This document shows positions 39,498 to 48,651 of a stretch of DNA of 56,996 nt, in pieces (within the stretch, counting starts at the first letter, position 1; each line of letters starts with the position of its first letter). The notes below the pieces were generated by a model that was not told where the DNA came from, searched no databases, and saw only the letters and a program-made list of their open reading frames with translations. The translations under genes were made by a program, and so were the position numbers. Location: positions 1-56,996 of the forward strand of contig NZ_JABUXW010000025.1 of NCBI RefSeq assembly GCF_014897585.1. Reading direction: 5' to 3'. This stretch comes from Brachybacterium tyrofermentans (GTDB lineage: Bacteria; Actinomycetota; Actinomycetes; Actinomycetales; Dermabacteraceae).

Positions 39498-41366
39498 GTG
39501 AATATCGGATCTCGGGCGGGCACGGTCCTCGGCTCAGCACGGCAGCTCCTGCCCACAGGGGCCAGGAACGTCTCCGTCCTCGTACAGGCGGCATCCCAGC
39601 ATCTCCTCGACGACCCCGCCCTGCTGGCGATCCAGATGAGCCGGAGGCTTCCCTTCGGTGCCCGGGTACGACTCGGTCGACTTCTCGAGGGGACCCGGCC
39701 GCTCTCGCCGGCTGTCAGTGCGCTGGGGTCCTTCATCGCCGGTCGCGACGCGACTGCGGTGAGCACGCTCGAGGGTCTGCACGCGGAGACTCGTCGACGG
39801 CACTCCCGCGTGGCGGGTGAGGTGGCGATCCTGCTGGATCGGCTCGATCTGATCCCCGCCGATGCCTCGGCGACGACGCACGCCCGTGCTGCGTGGTCGC
39901 GGGGTGACCTCGGCCGGGCGGTGCACCTCCTGGATCGGGGCGGTGCAGGCGGATCCCGCTACGCGAGGCGTCTGCGCAGCGAGCTGCAGCTCCTGCAATC
40001 GGGATTCCGACTCCCGACGAGCTCCCACCGCCCGAGGCACTCGCGCGCCCCGCAGGCCGCCGACGGAGCGCCGCGGGTGCTGCACCTTCTGACCAACTCG
40101 CTCCCGCACACCCAGTCCGGGTACTCGCTGCGCAGTCATCGGATCCTGACGGCGCTCCGGGACCAGGGCATCGAGTCCGTGGCTCTGACCCGCACCGGCT
40201 ATCCGGTAATGGTGGGCCTGCCAGCGGCGCGCGACGAGGACGTTGTGGATGGCATCCGCTATGTACGGACGCTCCCCTCCCGACTGCCGCAGACCCAGCA
40301 GGAGCGGCTCCACGTGGAGGTCGAGCGCGCCCTGGAGCTGGTCGAGGAATTCCGCCCGCAGGTCATCCACGCGACCACCAACTACCTCAATGCACTGGTC
40401 GCGCAGGCAGTCTCCGACGCCACCGGAGTCCCCTGGGTCTTCGAGGTCCGGGGCCTCATGGAGAAGACCTGGGTCGCGTCGCATACGACCGACGAGGGAC
40501 GCGAAGCAGCCACCGCCTCCGAGAAGCATCGCCTCATCGCGGCCAAGGAGGGCGAACAGGCCCGTGACGCGGACGCAGTCGTCACGCTGTCCACAACGAT
40601 GGCCGACGAACTCGTCTCCCGGGGCGTGGACCGCGACACGATCACCCTGGTTCCCAACGGGGTCGACGAGTCCCTCTTCGAGGACCACGTCAGCACGTCC
40701 CGCGCACGAGAGATCGTGGGGCTGGGCGAGATGCCGGGCTTCGGGGCCGGCGCCTACCTGGTCGGGGCGGTCAGCGCCCTCGTGGACTACGAGGGGTTCG
40801 ACGTACTGCTCCGCGCCGTCGCGCATCTCCTCCAGGACCGGAGCACTCCCGAGGAGCTCCGCAGCCGGCTCCGCGTCGTGCTGGCCGGCGACGGTGTCTC
40901 CCGACCGGCGCTCGCCGATCTGGCCCACGAGCTGGGGATCAGCGACCGTGTGCTCCTGCCCGGAAAGGTTCCGCGTGACGAGGCCCGTCGCTGGGTCGAG
41001 GCCTTGGACGTCGTCGTCGTGCCCCGCAAGGACGTGGCCGTGGCCCGCTCGGTCACTCCACAGAAGCCGATCGAGGCGCTGGCACTGCGGCGACCGCTGA
41101 TCGTGTCGGACCTTCCCGCGCTGCGCGAGGTGATCCCGGAACCGGGTGAGGGGGCTGTCGCCCAGTGTGTCCCGGCGGAGGATCCGGAGGCGTTCGCGCA
41201 GGCGATCGTAGTGTCGAACGAGAGGGCGGAGGACGCGGACCCGTGTGAGGTTTCGGCCTCATCCGTGGTCCACGGGCGCTCGTGGCCCGGACAAGTGGGA
41301 CGATACGCCGTGGTGTACTCACGAGTGACGAGCGGAGAGAAGGAGGGCGATACGCATGGCAGCTGA
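39498..41366 (+). CDS. Family 4 glycosyltransferase with N-terminal helical region
   Basis: A 622-residue protein. Residues 1-190 are helical, possibly a TPR-like region (ARQLLPTGARNVSVLVQAAS, RGDLGRAVHLLDRGGAGGSR). Residues 192-600 form a GT4 fold: VLHLLTNSLPHTQSGYSLRS, VPWVFEVRGLMEKTWVASHT, ITLVPNGVDESLFEDHVS and VVVPRKDVAVARSVTPQKPI with EAL. The fusion enzyme at 44529-48614 contains a related GT4 domain (TQTGYTLR, VVPRKASAVADLVTPLKPFE). The GTG start is set by the -10 spacing; the longer frame at 39330 lacks a domain. The stop overlaps the permease gene. Confidence 0.82.
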   Translation: MNIGSRAGTVLGSARQLLPTGARNVSVLVQAASQHLLDDPALLAIQMSRRLPFGARVRLGRLLEGTRPLSPAVSALGSFIAGRDATAVSTLEGLHAETRRRHSRVAGEVAILLDRLDLIPADASATTHARAAWSRGDLGRAVHLLDRGGAGGSRYARRLRSELQLLQSGFRLPTSSHRPRHSRAPQAADGAPRVLHLLTNSLPHTQSGYSLRSHRILTALRDQGIESVALTRTGYPVMVGLPAARDEDVVDGIRYVRTLPSRLPQTQQERLHVEVERALELVEEFRPQVIHATTNYLNALVAQAVSDATGVPWVFEVRGLMEKTWVASHTTDEGREAATASEKHRLIAAKEGEQARDADAVVTLSTTMADELVSRGVDRDTITLVPNGVDESLFEDHVSTSRAREIVGLGEMPGFGAGAYLVGAVSALVDYEGFDVLLRAVAHLLQDRSTPEELRSRLRVVLAGDGVSRPALADLAHELGISDRVLLPGKVPRDEARRWVEALDVVVVPRKDVAVARSVTPQKPIEALALRRPLIVSDLPALREVIPEPGEGAVAQCVPAEDPEAFAQAIVVSNERAEDADPCEVSASSVVHGRSWPGQVGRYAVVYSRVTSGEKEGDTHGS

Positions 41367-42249
41367 TGTGAAGACTCCCCAGCAGATCGTCGACGCCCTC
41401 GATGCCCGCGGGTACCAGGCGGACGGTCTCACCCCGGTCGGTGTGCGGCCCCGCCTCGGCGAATACCTGGCCCAGTTGTGGGACCGACGGCATTTCATCT
41501 GGATGGACGCCCGCCACCGGGTGGCGACCCAGAACAGCCGGAATCGTCTGGGCAGCGCGTGGCTGATCCTGAAGCCGATGCTCGATGCGGCGATGTACTT
41601 CGTGATCTTCGCACTCGTCCTGAAGGTCACGCGCGGGATGGAGAACTTCGCGGGCTTCATCATCATCGGGGTGCTGATGTTCCGCTCCACGATGCAGGCG
41701 ATCAGCCACGGGCCGGGTCAGTTGAATTCCGGTAAGGCGATGATTCGGGCCTTCTCCTTCCCGCGTGCTGCGTTACCGATCTCTTCTGAGATCCGCGAGT
41801 CCCTGCAGATGGTGTACACCGTGACGATCATGGTGGTGATGATCATGGTGGTGCCGAACCACGAGCAGCCGGAGCTGACCTGGCTCCTGGTGCCGGTGAT
41901 CTTCATCTTCCAGTTCTTCCTGAACCTCGGGATCTCGCTCGTCATGGCGAGGATCGGCTTCTTCTTCCCGGACATGACGCAGTTCATGTCCTTCGTCGGC
42001 CGGTTCCTGATGTACGGCTCGGGCGTGATCTTCCCGATCGATCGTTTCCTCACGAACCCCATCGCCTCGGCACTGATCGCTGTGAACCCGATCTACCACA
42101 TGCTGGTCCTGTATCGCGCGGTGCTCATGGACGGCACCGTTCCCGCAGCGGAGCACTGGATGATCCTCGGCGCCTGGTCGGTGGGGCTGACCGTGTTCGG
42201 ATTCATCTTCTTCTGGCGAGGTGAGGCCACCTATGGCAACGAGCAGTGA
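41356..42249 (+). CDS. ABC-2 polysaccharide export permease (Wzm/TagG-like)
   Basis: A 297-residue membrane protein with about six helices and the family start LWDRRHFIWMDARHRVATQN. Landmarks are RLGSAWLILKPMLDAAMYFV, FAGFIIIGVLMFRSTMQAIS, FPRAALPISSEIRESLQMVY and NPIYHMLVLYRAVLMDGTVP. It exports lipid-linked polysaccharide or teichoic-type polymers to the outer face. The ATG overlaps the glycosyltransferase stop by 11 bases. Its ATPase gene follows with a 17-base overlap. Confidence 0.92.
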   Translation: MAADVKTPQQIVDALDARGYQADGLTPVGVRPRLGEYLAQLWDRRHFIWMDARHRVATQNSRNRLGSAWLILKPMLDAAMYFVIFALVLKVTRGMENFAGFIIIGVLMFRSTMQAISHGPGQLNSGKAMIRAFSFPRAALPISSEIRESLQMVYTVTIMVVMIMVVPNHEQPELTWLLVPVIFIFQFFLNLGISLVMARIGFFFPDMTQFMSFVGRFLMYGSGVIFPIDRFLTNPIASALIAVNPIYHMLVLYRAVLMDGTVPAAEHWMILGAWSVGLTVFGFIFFWRGEATYGNEQ

Positions 42250-43285
42250 TGTGACGCAGGGCGAGGATAATCGCGGGACCGGACCGGCGGATGAACGCTG
42301 GCACGCCCCGGAGTCCTCTCCGGTGACGGTGGTCGCACACGACGTCCGGATGCGATACCGGGCCATGAGGACCGACAGAACCCCGCGGACCGGCCTGCTC
42401 GGGAAGTTCACGCGCAAGCAGATGGTCAACGTGGCGGCTCTGCGCGGAGTGTCCTTCACGGCCCGTTCCGGGGAGTTCGTGGGGATCATCGGGCGCAATG
42501 GGTCTGGGAAGTCGACCTTGTTGCGCGCCCTAGCAGGGTTGGAGTCCCCGAGCTCCGGCACCGTGCTCACCTCCGCCCGTCCGGTCCTGCTGGGGGTCAG
42601 CGCGGCGCTCATCCCAGAGCTCACCGGCGCGCAGAACGTGAAGCTCGGCGCGCTGGCCATGGGACTCACCCCGGCCCGTGCGGAGGAGATCTTCGAGCAG
42701 GTCGTGGAGCTCTCCGCGCTGGGCGAGGCGATCGACCTCCCCATGAAGACCTATTCGTCCGGGATGGGATCGCGCCTGAAGTTCGCGATCTCCCTGGCGG
42801 CGGATCCCTCGATCCTGATGATCGATGAGGCGCTGGCCACCGGTGACGCGACGTTCGCCGAGCGGTCCAAGAACGCGATGGACAAGCTGCTGGAGAACGC
42901 CGGCACCGTGTTCCTGGTGAACCATGCTGCGCAGACCATCGAGAAGATGTGCTCCCGCGCCATCTGGATGGAGCGCGGGCGGATGGTGATGGATGGGGAC
43001 GCCGTGGAGGTGGCCCGCAAGTACCGCTGGTTCGCGCATAATCTGGCACAGGGCAACGAGGAGAAGGCGGCCGGCCTGCTCCGCGACGCCGTGCTGGAGG
43101 GAGAATCCCAGCGGCGAGCCGCGCAGCTGTTCCCCGCGGCAGATCTTGAACCGGCGACGGCGAAGCGCACTCGAGACGTCGCCCCGGAGTTCGAGCCCGA
43201 TCCCTTCACGAAGGCCTACGACCGCAGCACTCCGTCGGTGAAGAAGCCCTTCCCTGCCACGATCTTTCCGCACGACGACAACTGA
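42233..43285 (+). CDS. ABC polysaccharide export ATPase (Wzt/TagH-like)
   Basis: A 350-residue subunit with Walker A GIIGRNGSGKSTLLRALAG, a lectin-type short signature TYSSGMGSRLKFAI, Walker B ILMIDEALATGD and switch LVNHAAQTI, all of the polysaccharide-export subfamily. The C-terminal region beyond residue 240 is about 110 residues of charged tail (EPDPFTKAYDRSTPSVKKPF), shorter than a substrate-recognising carbohydrate-binding domain. ATG 42233 has GAGG eight bases upstream and overlaps the permease gene. Confidence 0.92.
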   Translation: MATSSDVTQGEDNRGTGPADERWHAPESSPVTVVAHDVRMRYRAMRTDRTPRTGLLGKFTRKQMVNVAALRGVSFTARSGEFVGIIGRNGSGKSTLLRALAGLESPSSGTVLTSARPVLLGVSAALIPELTGAQNVKLGALAMGLTPARAEEIFEQVVELSALGEAIDLPMKTYSSGMGSRLKFAISLAADPSILMIDEALATGDATFAERSKNAMDKLLENAGTVFLVNHAAQTIEKMCSRAIWMERGRMVMDGDAVEVARKYRWFAHNLAQGNEEKAAGLLRDAVLEGESQRRAAQLFPAADLEPATAKRTRDVAPEFEPDPFTKAYDRSTPSVKKPFPATIFPHDDN

Positions 43286-43312
43286 AGCATCCCGATCCCC
43301 AAGGAGAACACC

Positions 43313-44485
43313 GTGACTCTTCGAATCATGACCATCTATGGCACGCGCCCCGAGGCGATCAAGGTCGCCCCGATCATCAAGGCTATCGAGGCGGACGCCG
43401 ACCTCGAGAACGTGCTCGTGGTCACCGGTCAGCACCGGGAGATGCTCGACCAGGTCAACACCATGTTCGAGATCGTCCCCGACCACGACCTGAACATCAT
43501 GGCCGCGGGGCAGAGCCTCAACGGCATCGTGGCGAAGGTGATAAGCGGGGTCGACGCGATCCTGGAGAACGAGACACCGGATGCGGTGATCGTGCAGGGC
43601 GATACGTCGACCGTCATGGGGGCGGCCGTAGCGTCGTTCAACCGCCAGATCCCTGTTCTCCACCTCGAGGCGGGCCTGCGCTCGGGTGACATCAACTCCC
43701 CGTTCCCCGAGGAGGCGAACCGCAAGCTCACCAGCCAGATCGCGGCACTGCACCTCGCGCCGACATCCACCAGCAAGGCGAATCTGACGCGCGAGGATGT
43801 CAGCGAGAACGACATCGTCATCACAGGCAACAGCGTGATCGACACCCTGCTGCACGCCACCTCGACGCTCGAGGTGCGATTCGACGACGAGCGGCTGGAG
43901 AAGCTCCAGCAGAGCCTGGGCAACAACGGGCAGGAGCGCATCCTGCTGGTCACCGCTCACCGCCGCGAGAACCTCGGTTCCGCCATGGAGGACATCGGCG
44001 GCGCCGTGGCAGATCTGGCGCGCAAGTACCCGGATCTGACGGTCGTGTTCCCGATCCACAAGAATCCGAAGGTCCGTGCCTCGATCCGGCCGGCTGTCGA
44101 GGGGCTCGACAACGTGCTCCTCATCGAGCCGCTGCCGTACGCCCAGTTCACGCGTGCGCTGAGCCTCGCGAACATCGTCCTGACCGACTCCGGCGGCGTC
44201 CAGGAGGAGGCTCCGAGCCTCGGCAAGCCCGTGCTGGTCATGCGAGAGAACACGGAGCGACCCGAGGCCGTCGTCTCGGGAACGGTGAAGCTGATCGGCA
44301 CGCACCGCCAGCGCCTCGTCGACGAGGTCTCCCTCCTGATGGATTCCCCTGAGGCCTACGAGGCCATGGCGAATGCCGTGAACCCCTACGGTGATGGCCA
44401 GGCAGCGGCCCGTACCGTGGCGGCGATCAAGTGGAAGTTCCTGGGTGGCGAGCGTCCGGCGGACTTCGGCACCCCTTCCGCCTGA
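43313..44485 (+). CDS. wecB: UDP-N-acetylglucosamine 2-epimerase, non-hydrolysing
   Basis: A 390-residue enzyme interconverting UDP-GlcNAc and UDP-ManNAc. Landmarks are MTIYGTRPEAIKVAPIIKAI, TGQHREMLDQV, VQGDTSTVMGAAVASFNRQI, LEAGLRSGDINSPFPEEANR, TAHRRENLG and the UDP-binding TDSGGVQEEAPSLGKPVLVM with the ERPE motif. AAGGAG precedes GTG 43313. It supplies ManNAc, or onward ManNAcA, for the polymer; no dehydrogenase gene (wecC) is seen in the window. Confidence 0.95.
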   Translation: MTLRIMTIYGTRPEAIKVAPIIKAIEADADLENVLVVTGQHREMLDQVNTMFEIVPDHDLNIMAAGQSLNGIVAKVISGVDAILENETPDAVIVQGDTSTVMGAAVASFNRQIPVLHLEAGLRSGDINSPFPEEANRKLTSQIAALHLAPTSTSKANLTREDVSENDIVITGNSVIDTLLHATSTLEVRFDDERLEKLQQSLGNNGQERILLVTAHRRENLGSAMEDIGGAVADLARKYPDLTVVFPIHKNPKVRASIRPAVEGLDNVLLIEPLPYAQFTRALSLANIVLTDSGGVQEEAPSLGKPVLVMRENTERPEAVVSGTVKLIGTHRQRLVDEVSLLMDSPEAYEAMANAVNPYGDGQAAARTVAAIKWKFLGGERPADFGTPSA

Positions 44486-44528
44486 GAGCACCGCAGCCTC
44501 AGCATCTGGCAGGACGAGCAGGAACGAG

Positions 44529-47500
44529 ATGACGACTATGCGTGACCGACTTCGAACAGCGATCCTGGCGGCTGGAGCGGGGTGGGCGCTCTTCGTGATC
44601 GTCTTGGCAACCGCCGCCGCGATGGGCTCCTGGATCGTGGCGGTCATCGCCGCTGTCCTCGGGCTTGCTCTCGTGGTCTCCACCTGCTTCGTGGTGATGC
44701 GCCTCGCCACGCGTCTGAGCGGGACCACCGACCGCTTGGCGACCCGGGCGAAGAACCTCGAGACGCGCGCTGATGTCGTCGAGCAGCATGCGGACGCTCT
44801 CGAGCAGGGCGTGAACGAGGTCGGATCCCGCGTCGGCGATGTGGAGGTGCTGTCCGCCGACCACGATCGTCGGATCGTCGACACCGTCTCATCGGTCGCA
44901 GGGCTCGACGCCGGCCTCGCGGCGACCACGCATTCGCTCAGCGAGCTCGACGCCGGCCTCGCGGCGACCACGCGATCGCTGGGCGAGCTCGACGAGCGCG
45001 GCGCCCGCCAGGACGCGACGCAGAGAGAGCTCGTGGAGAGCCTCGATGCGCGCTTTGCCGCCGGCGACGAGGAGGCTGCGTCGCTACGCCGCTCGGTGGT
45101 GAACGCCCGCAACGCGCAGAAGAGGTCCGCGGAACGTCTCGACCTGGTCCGGAAGGATCTGCGGGTGCTGCGGAGCCGGGTTCCCAGCGGCTTCCTTGCA
45201 CCCCTGGAGGGAGAGGTGTCCACCCTGCAGGATAGGTCCCGGGAGCACGCGCGCACCTCCTTCGAGACGGCGATTCAGCTCGGGCGCAGCCCGCGCTCCA
45301 TCCTCACCGTCGAGAGTGCCAGGAAGCTCTTCCAGGACTACTACTCACGGGGCGACTACCTGCGCGTGCGCCCGCTGCTCGACAGCTTCGATCTGCTGAC
45401 GGAGCAGAATCTCACCAGCTCCCGGGCGATCTACCGATACTTCCGGGGCACGGGGTACTGGGAACTTGCCGCTCAGGCGGTCGCGCGGGTCCATGAGAAA
45501 TCCGGCCGCGAGAACGACGCGAGGGCCGTGGCGAAGATCGAGCACGAGATCTCGCTGTTCTCCCAGCCCTTGCTCGTGAGCCCCGAGCTGCCGGACGGGG
45601 ATGCGCATGATCCCTCCGGTCCGATTCTGCATATGGTCGGGCGGGTGCTGCCCGAGACGCAGACCGGCTACACCCTGCGCACCCAGTACACGGCCCTCGC
45701 CCAGATCCGGAAGGGCCTGCCGGTCGCGATCGTCGGCCAGTCGGGGATCACCGAGCATGACGTCGAGCAGATCGAGCACTACGTGCAGGGCGGGGTCGAC
45801 TACTACCTGCTGCCGGGTGCGGCCCGGAACGAGCTGCTCCTGGACGAATGGCTCGCCGAGAACATCCGCGGTCTTGCGCAGCTGGTGCTCGAGATCCGCC
45901 CGAGCGTCCTGCACGCCCAGTCGGACTTCTTCAATGCGCTCATCGTCCACGCTGTGGGCACGAAGTACGCCATCCCCACCGTCTACGAGTCCCGGGGCTT
46001 CTGGGAGGAGTCCTGGCTCTCGCGGACCATCGACGCGAACGGCTGGGGAGAGGGCGCCGACAACCTCTTCTCGATGTACGGACTGCCCGATGCATACTCC
46101 CTGAGGAAGCGTGCCGAGGAGATCGCCCGGCAGCTCCCCGATCACGTGTTCACTCTCGCGGAGGTCATGCGGGATCACATCATCGAGTCCGCGCACGGTC
46201 GGATCCCCGCGGGCTCCGTCTCGATCGTGCCCAATGCCGTCGAGGCGGCGAACTTCCCGGTCCAGGAGAGCGATCGCGAGCTGGCCGAGGAGATCGGTCT
46301 CCCGGAGGACGCGCTCGTGGTCGGCTACATTTCGTCGATCGTCGAGTACGAGGGGATCGACACCCTGATCGATGGCTATCGCCTCGCTGCGGCCACCTCG
46401 GATCGTCCGCTGTGCCTGATGCTGGTCGGGGACGGGGCGTACCTGCCCACCCTGCGTGAGCGCGTCGAATCCGCAGGGATCGAGAACGTCTTCTTCACCG
46501 GTCGCGTCCCCCATGAGGACGTGCTGCGGTACTACGGACTGATCGACCTGTTCGTGGTGCCTCGGAAGGCCTCCGCGGTCGCCGATCTCGTCACTCCGCT
46601 GAAGCCGTTCGAGGCGTTCTCGACGGGGCGCACGGTGATCCTGTCCGATGTGGGCGCCTTGCAGGAGATCGCCCGGCAGTCCGGCGCTGTCGAGACGTTC
46701 CGGGCCGGGGACAGCACCGATCTCTCCCGGAAGCTCCTCGAGCTCATCCAGGATCCCGAGCGACGCCAGGAGCTCGGCCAGACCGCCTCCCGCTGGGTTC
46801 GCAACTACCGGACCTGGGACAGCAACGTCAGCGAGTACTACCGGGTCTACAAGAAGCTGGGCTACACCGGCACCTCCTCGCTGAACCTCGAGGCAGAGGT
46901 GCGGCTCCGCGAGCGAGGCGTGAATGCGGGCGACCTCCTCGATGCCTTCGAAAAGCTCCCCGAGCCCCCTCTGACCGGCTGGTTCTCGCTCAGCGAGATG
47001 AAACAGGACGCGCAGGACATCGTCACGACGGGCTGGGTCTTCGAGGAGTTCGAGCCCGTCCGTGTCACTGAGCATCCGGATTGGGCCGCCGTCGGCGAGG
47101 TCAACCGCACCTGGGGATTCACTCTCCATTCGTGGCCGTTCATGGAGCCGCTGCTGCGGGAGCACTCACGGACCGGGGACCGTTCCTGGCTGGAGACTGG
47201 CCTGGACATTGCCCTGGACTGGATCGGGACGTACCTCGATCCCGCTGCTCCCGAGGATCCGATGGCCTGGTACGACATGGCCCTCGCCCTGCGGGCTCCC
47301 ATGCTCCTGAATCTGCTGATCCGCACTGCACGCCACGAGGATCTGCATCCGCAGGCAGCCGTGCTCATCGACGCGATCCTGCGGCATATGGACGAGCTCC
47401 ACGAGGACCGTGCGTTCAACCCGAACAACAACCACGGGTTCTACACCGCGGCATCGCAGTTGCACCTCGCCAAGCATGGCTCCCCCCTGCCGGGCGCCAG

Positions 47501-48614
47501 CGCTCTGCACGACGACGGCGCGGCACGCCTGCGCACGATGGCAGATCGCCAGTTCGCGCCGGACGGCGCGCATCTCGAGCATTCGCCGGACTATCACCGG
47601 ATGCTCCTCGATTCCTTCGAACAGGTTGTGCTGGACGGACTCGTCGAGGACGAGGACATCTGCGAACGGATCCGGCGCGCCGCCGAGGTGCTCGGGTGGA
47701 TGGTGCAGCCCGACGGGTATCTGGTGCAGTTCGGGGACACGCCTGCGACGTACATGACGGTTGACGGCGCGACCTCCATGGATCCGCACACGCAGTTCAT
47801 CCTGAGCGATGGACGACAGGGCGAGGCACAGGGCAAGGAGCTCGCCGTGTACCGCGATGGCGGATACGCTTTCGTGCGCTCTCCTGCTCCGCAGGCCCCG
47901 GGGGAGCTCGCCGCAAGCGGTTATCTCGCCTTCAGCGCCGCATTCCACTCCCGTGCGCACAAGCATGCCGATGACCTCAACCTCGTCTGGTACGACCGTG
48001 GCACCGAGATCCTCGTGGACTCTGGCCGCTACGGCTACGGCGATCTGCTCCCTGCCGATTCGCCGCTGCGCAAGAAGGGGTTCTACTACGGCTCGCCGGA
48101 GCGTCAGTACGTGGAGGGCACCAGGGCCCACAACACGGTCGAGATGGACGGGGAGGATCAAGACCGCCGGAACCGGGCACCCTACGGCAGCGGCATCGCC
48201 GACGCCGTCCAGACGGACGGTGTGTTCGATCTGTCCGCCCGGGTGCACCATGCCGACTACATCCATCGCCGGCGCGTCGTGTACACGCCGGGCCGGCAGC
48301 TGCTCGTGAAGGACGCGGTCTTCTCGCAGTCCCCGGACAGCCGCACCGCTGTGGTCTGGTACAACATCGATGGCTCGTTCGAGCTGATCGAGCGCGACGA
48401 GGCGCTGGTGTTCGAGCGTCTGGTCGATGGCGAACTGGTGCGCCTCGAGGTGTCGGGACCAGGTACTCTCGTCGATCCTGTGCGGGGCGGGCAGGATCCG
48501 CTCCGCGGGTGGCGTTCCCGTCGGGATCGTTCCCTCGAGCCGGTCTGGTCGGTCGGATTCTCCGTAGCCGTCGAGACCCGGGCGGCGGTGGATACGGTCT
48601 TCCGGCTCTCGTGA
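44529..48614 (+). CDS. Membrane-anchored glycosyltransferase-heparinase II/III fusion
   Basis: A 1361-residue multidomain protein. Residues 10-60 hold two hydrophobic helices (GWALFVIVLATAAAMGSWIV). Residues 65-215 form a coiled coil with two Ala/Thr/Leu-rich repeats (LDAGLAATTHSLSELDAGLA). Residues 364-775 form GT4: LPETQTGYTLRTQYT, IPTVYESRGFWEESW, NAVEAANFP, VVPRKASAVADLVTPLKPFE. From about residue 814 to the end is a heparinase II/III-type lyase with NNNHGFYTA (H969), SPDYHRM, HKHADD at 1144-1149 and DSGRYGYG. AGGA lies six bases before ATG 44529. It has both chain-building and chain-cleaving domains in one protein. Confidence 0.85.
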   Translation: MTTMRDRLRTAILAAGAGWALFVIVLATAAAMGSWIVAVIAAVLGLALVVSTCFVVMRLATRLSGTTDRLATRAKNLETRADVVEQHADALEQGVNEVGSRVGDVEVLSADHDRRIVDTVSSVAGLDAGLAATTHSLSELDAGLAATTRSLGELDERGARQDATQRELVESLDARFAAGDEEAASLRRSVVNARNAQKRSAERLDLVRKDLRVLRSRVPSGFLAPLEGEVSTLQDRSREHARTSFETAIQLGRSPRSILTVESARKLFQDYYSRGDYLRVRPLLDSFDLLTEQNLTSSRAIYRYFRGTGYWELAAQAVARVHEKSGRENDARAVAKIEHEISLFSQPLLVSPELPDGDAHDPSGPILHMVGRVLPETQTGYTLRTQYTALAQIRKGLPVAIVGQSGITEHDVEQIEHYVQGGVDYYLLPGAARNELLLDEWLAENIRGLAQLVLEIRPSVLHAQSDFFNALIVHAVGTKYAIPTVYESRGFWEESWLSRTIDANGWGEGADNLFSMYGLPDAYSLRKRAEEIARQLPDHVFTLAEVMRDHIIESAHGRIPAGSVSIVPNAVEAANFPVQESDRELAEEIGLPEDALVVGYISSIVEYEGIDTLIDGYRLAAATSDRPLCLMLVGDGAYLPTLRERVESAGIENVFFTGRVPHEDVLRYYGLIDLFVVPRKASAVADLVTPLKPFEAFSTGRTVILSDVGALQEIARQSGAVETFRAGDSTDLSRKLLELIQDPERRQELGQTASRWVRNYRTWDSNVSEYYRVYKKLGYTGTSSLNLEAEVRLRERGVNAGDLLDAFEKLPEPPLTGWFSLSEMKQDAQDIVTTGWVFEEFEPVRVTEHPDWAAVGEVNRTWGFTLHSWPFMEPLLREHSRTGDRSWLETGLDIALDWIGTYLDPAAPEDPMAWYDMALALRAPMLLNLLIRTARHEDLHPQAAVLIDAILRHMDELHEDRAFNPNNNHGFYTAASQLHLAKHGSPLPGASALHDDGAARLRTMADRQFAPDGAHLEHSPDYHRMLLDSFEQVVLDGLVEDEDICERIRRAAEVLGWMVQPDGYLVQFGDTPATYMTVDGATSMDPHTQFILSDGRQGEAQGKELAVYRDGGYAFVRSPAPQAPGELAASGYLAFSAAFHSRAHKHADDLNLVWYDRGTEILVDSGRYGYGDLLPADSPLRKKGFYYGSPERQYVEGTRAHNTVEMDGEDQDRRNRAPYGSGIADAVQTDGVFDLSARVHHADYIHRRRVVYTPGRQLLVKDAVFSQSPDSRTAVVWYNIDGSFELIERDEALVFERLVDGELVRLEVSGPGTLVDPVRGGQDPLRGWRSRRDRSLEPVWSVGFSVAVETRAAVDTVFRLS

Positions 48615-48651
48615 TCACCCTCCCGGGCTGTCCCCGCTTCGTTAGGACTCC

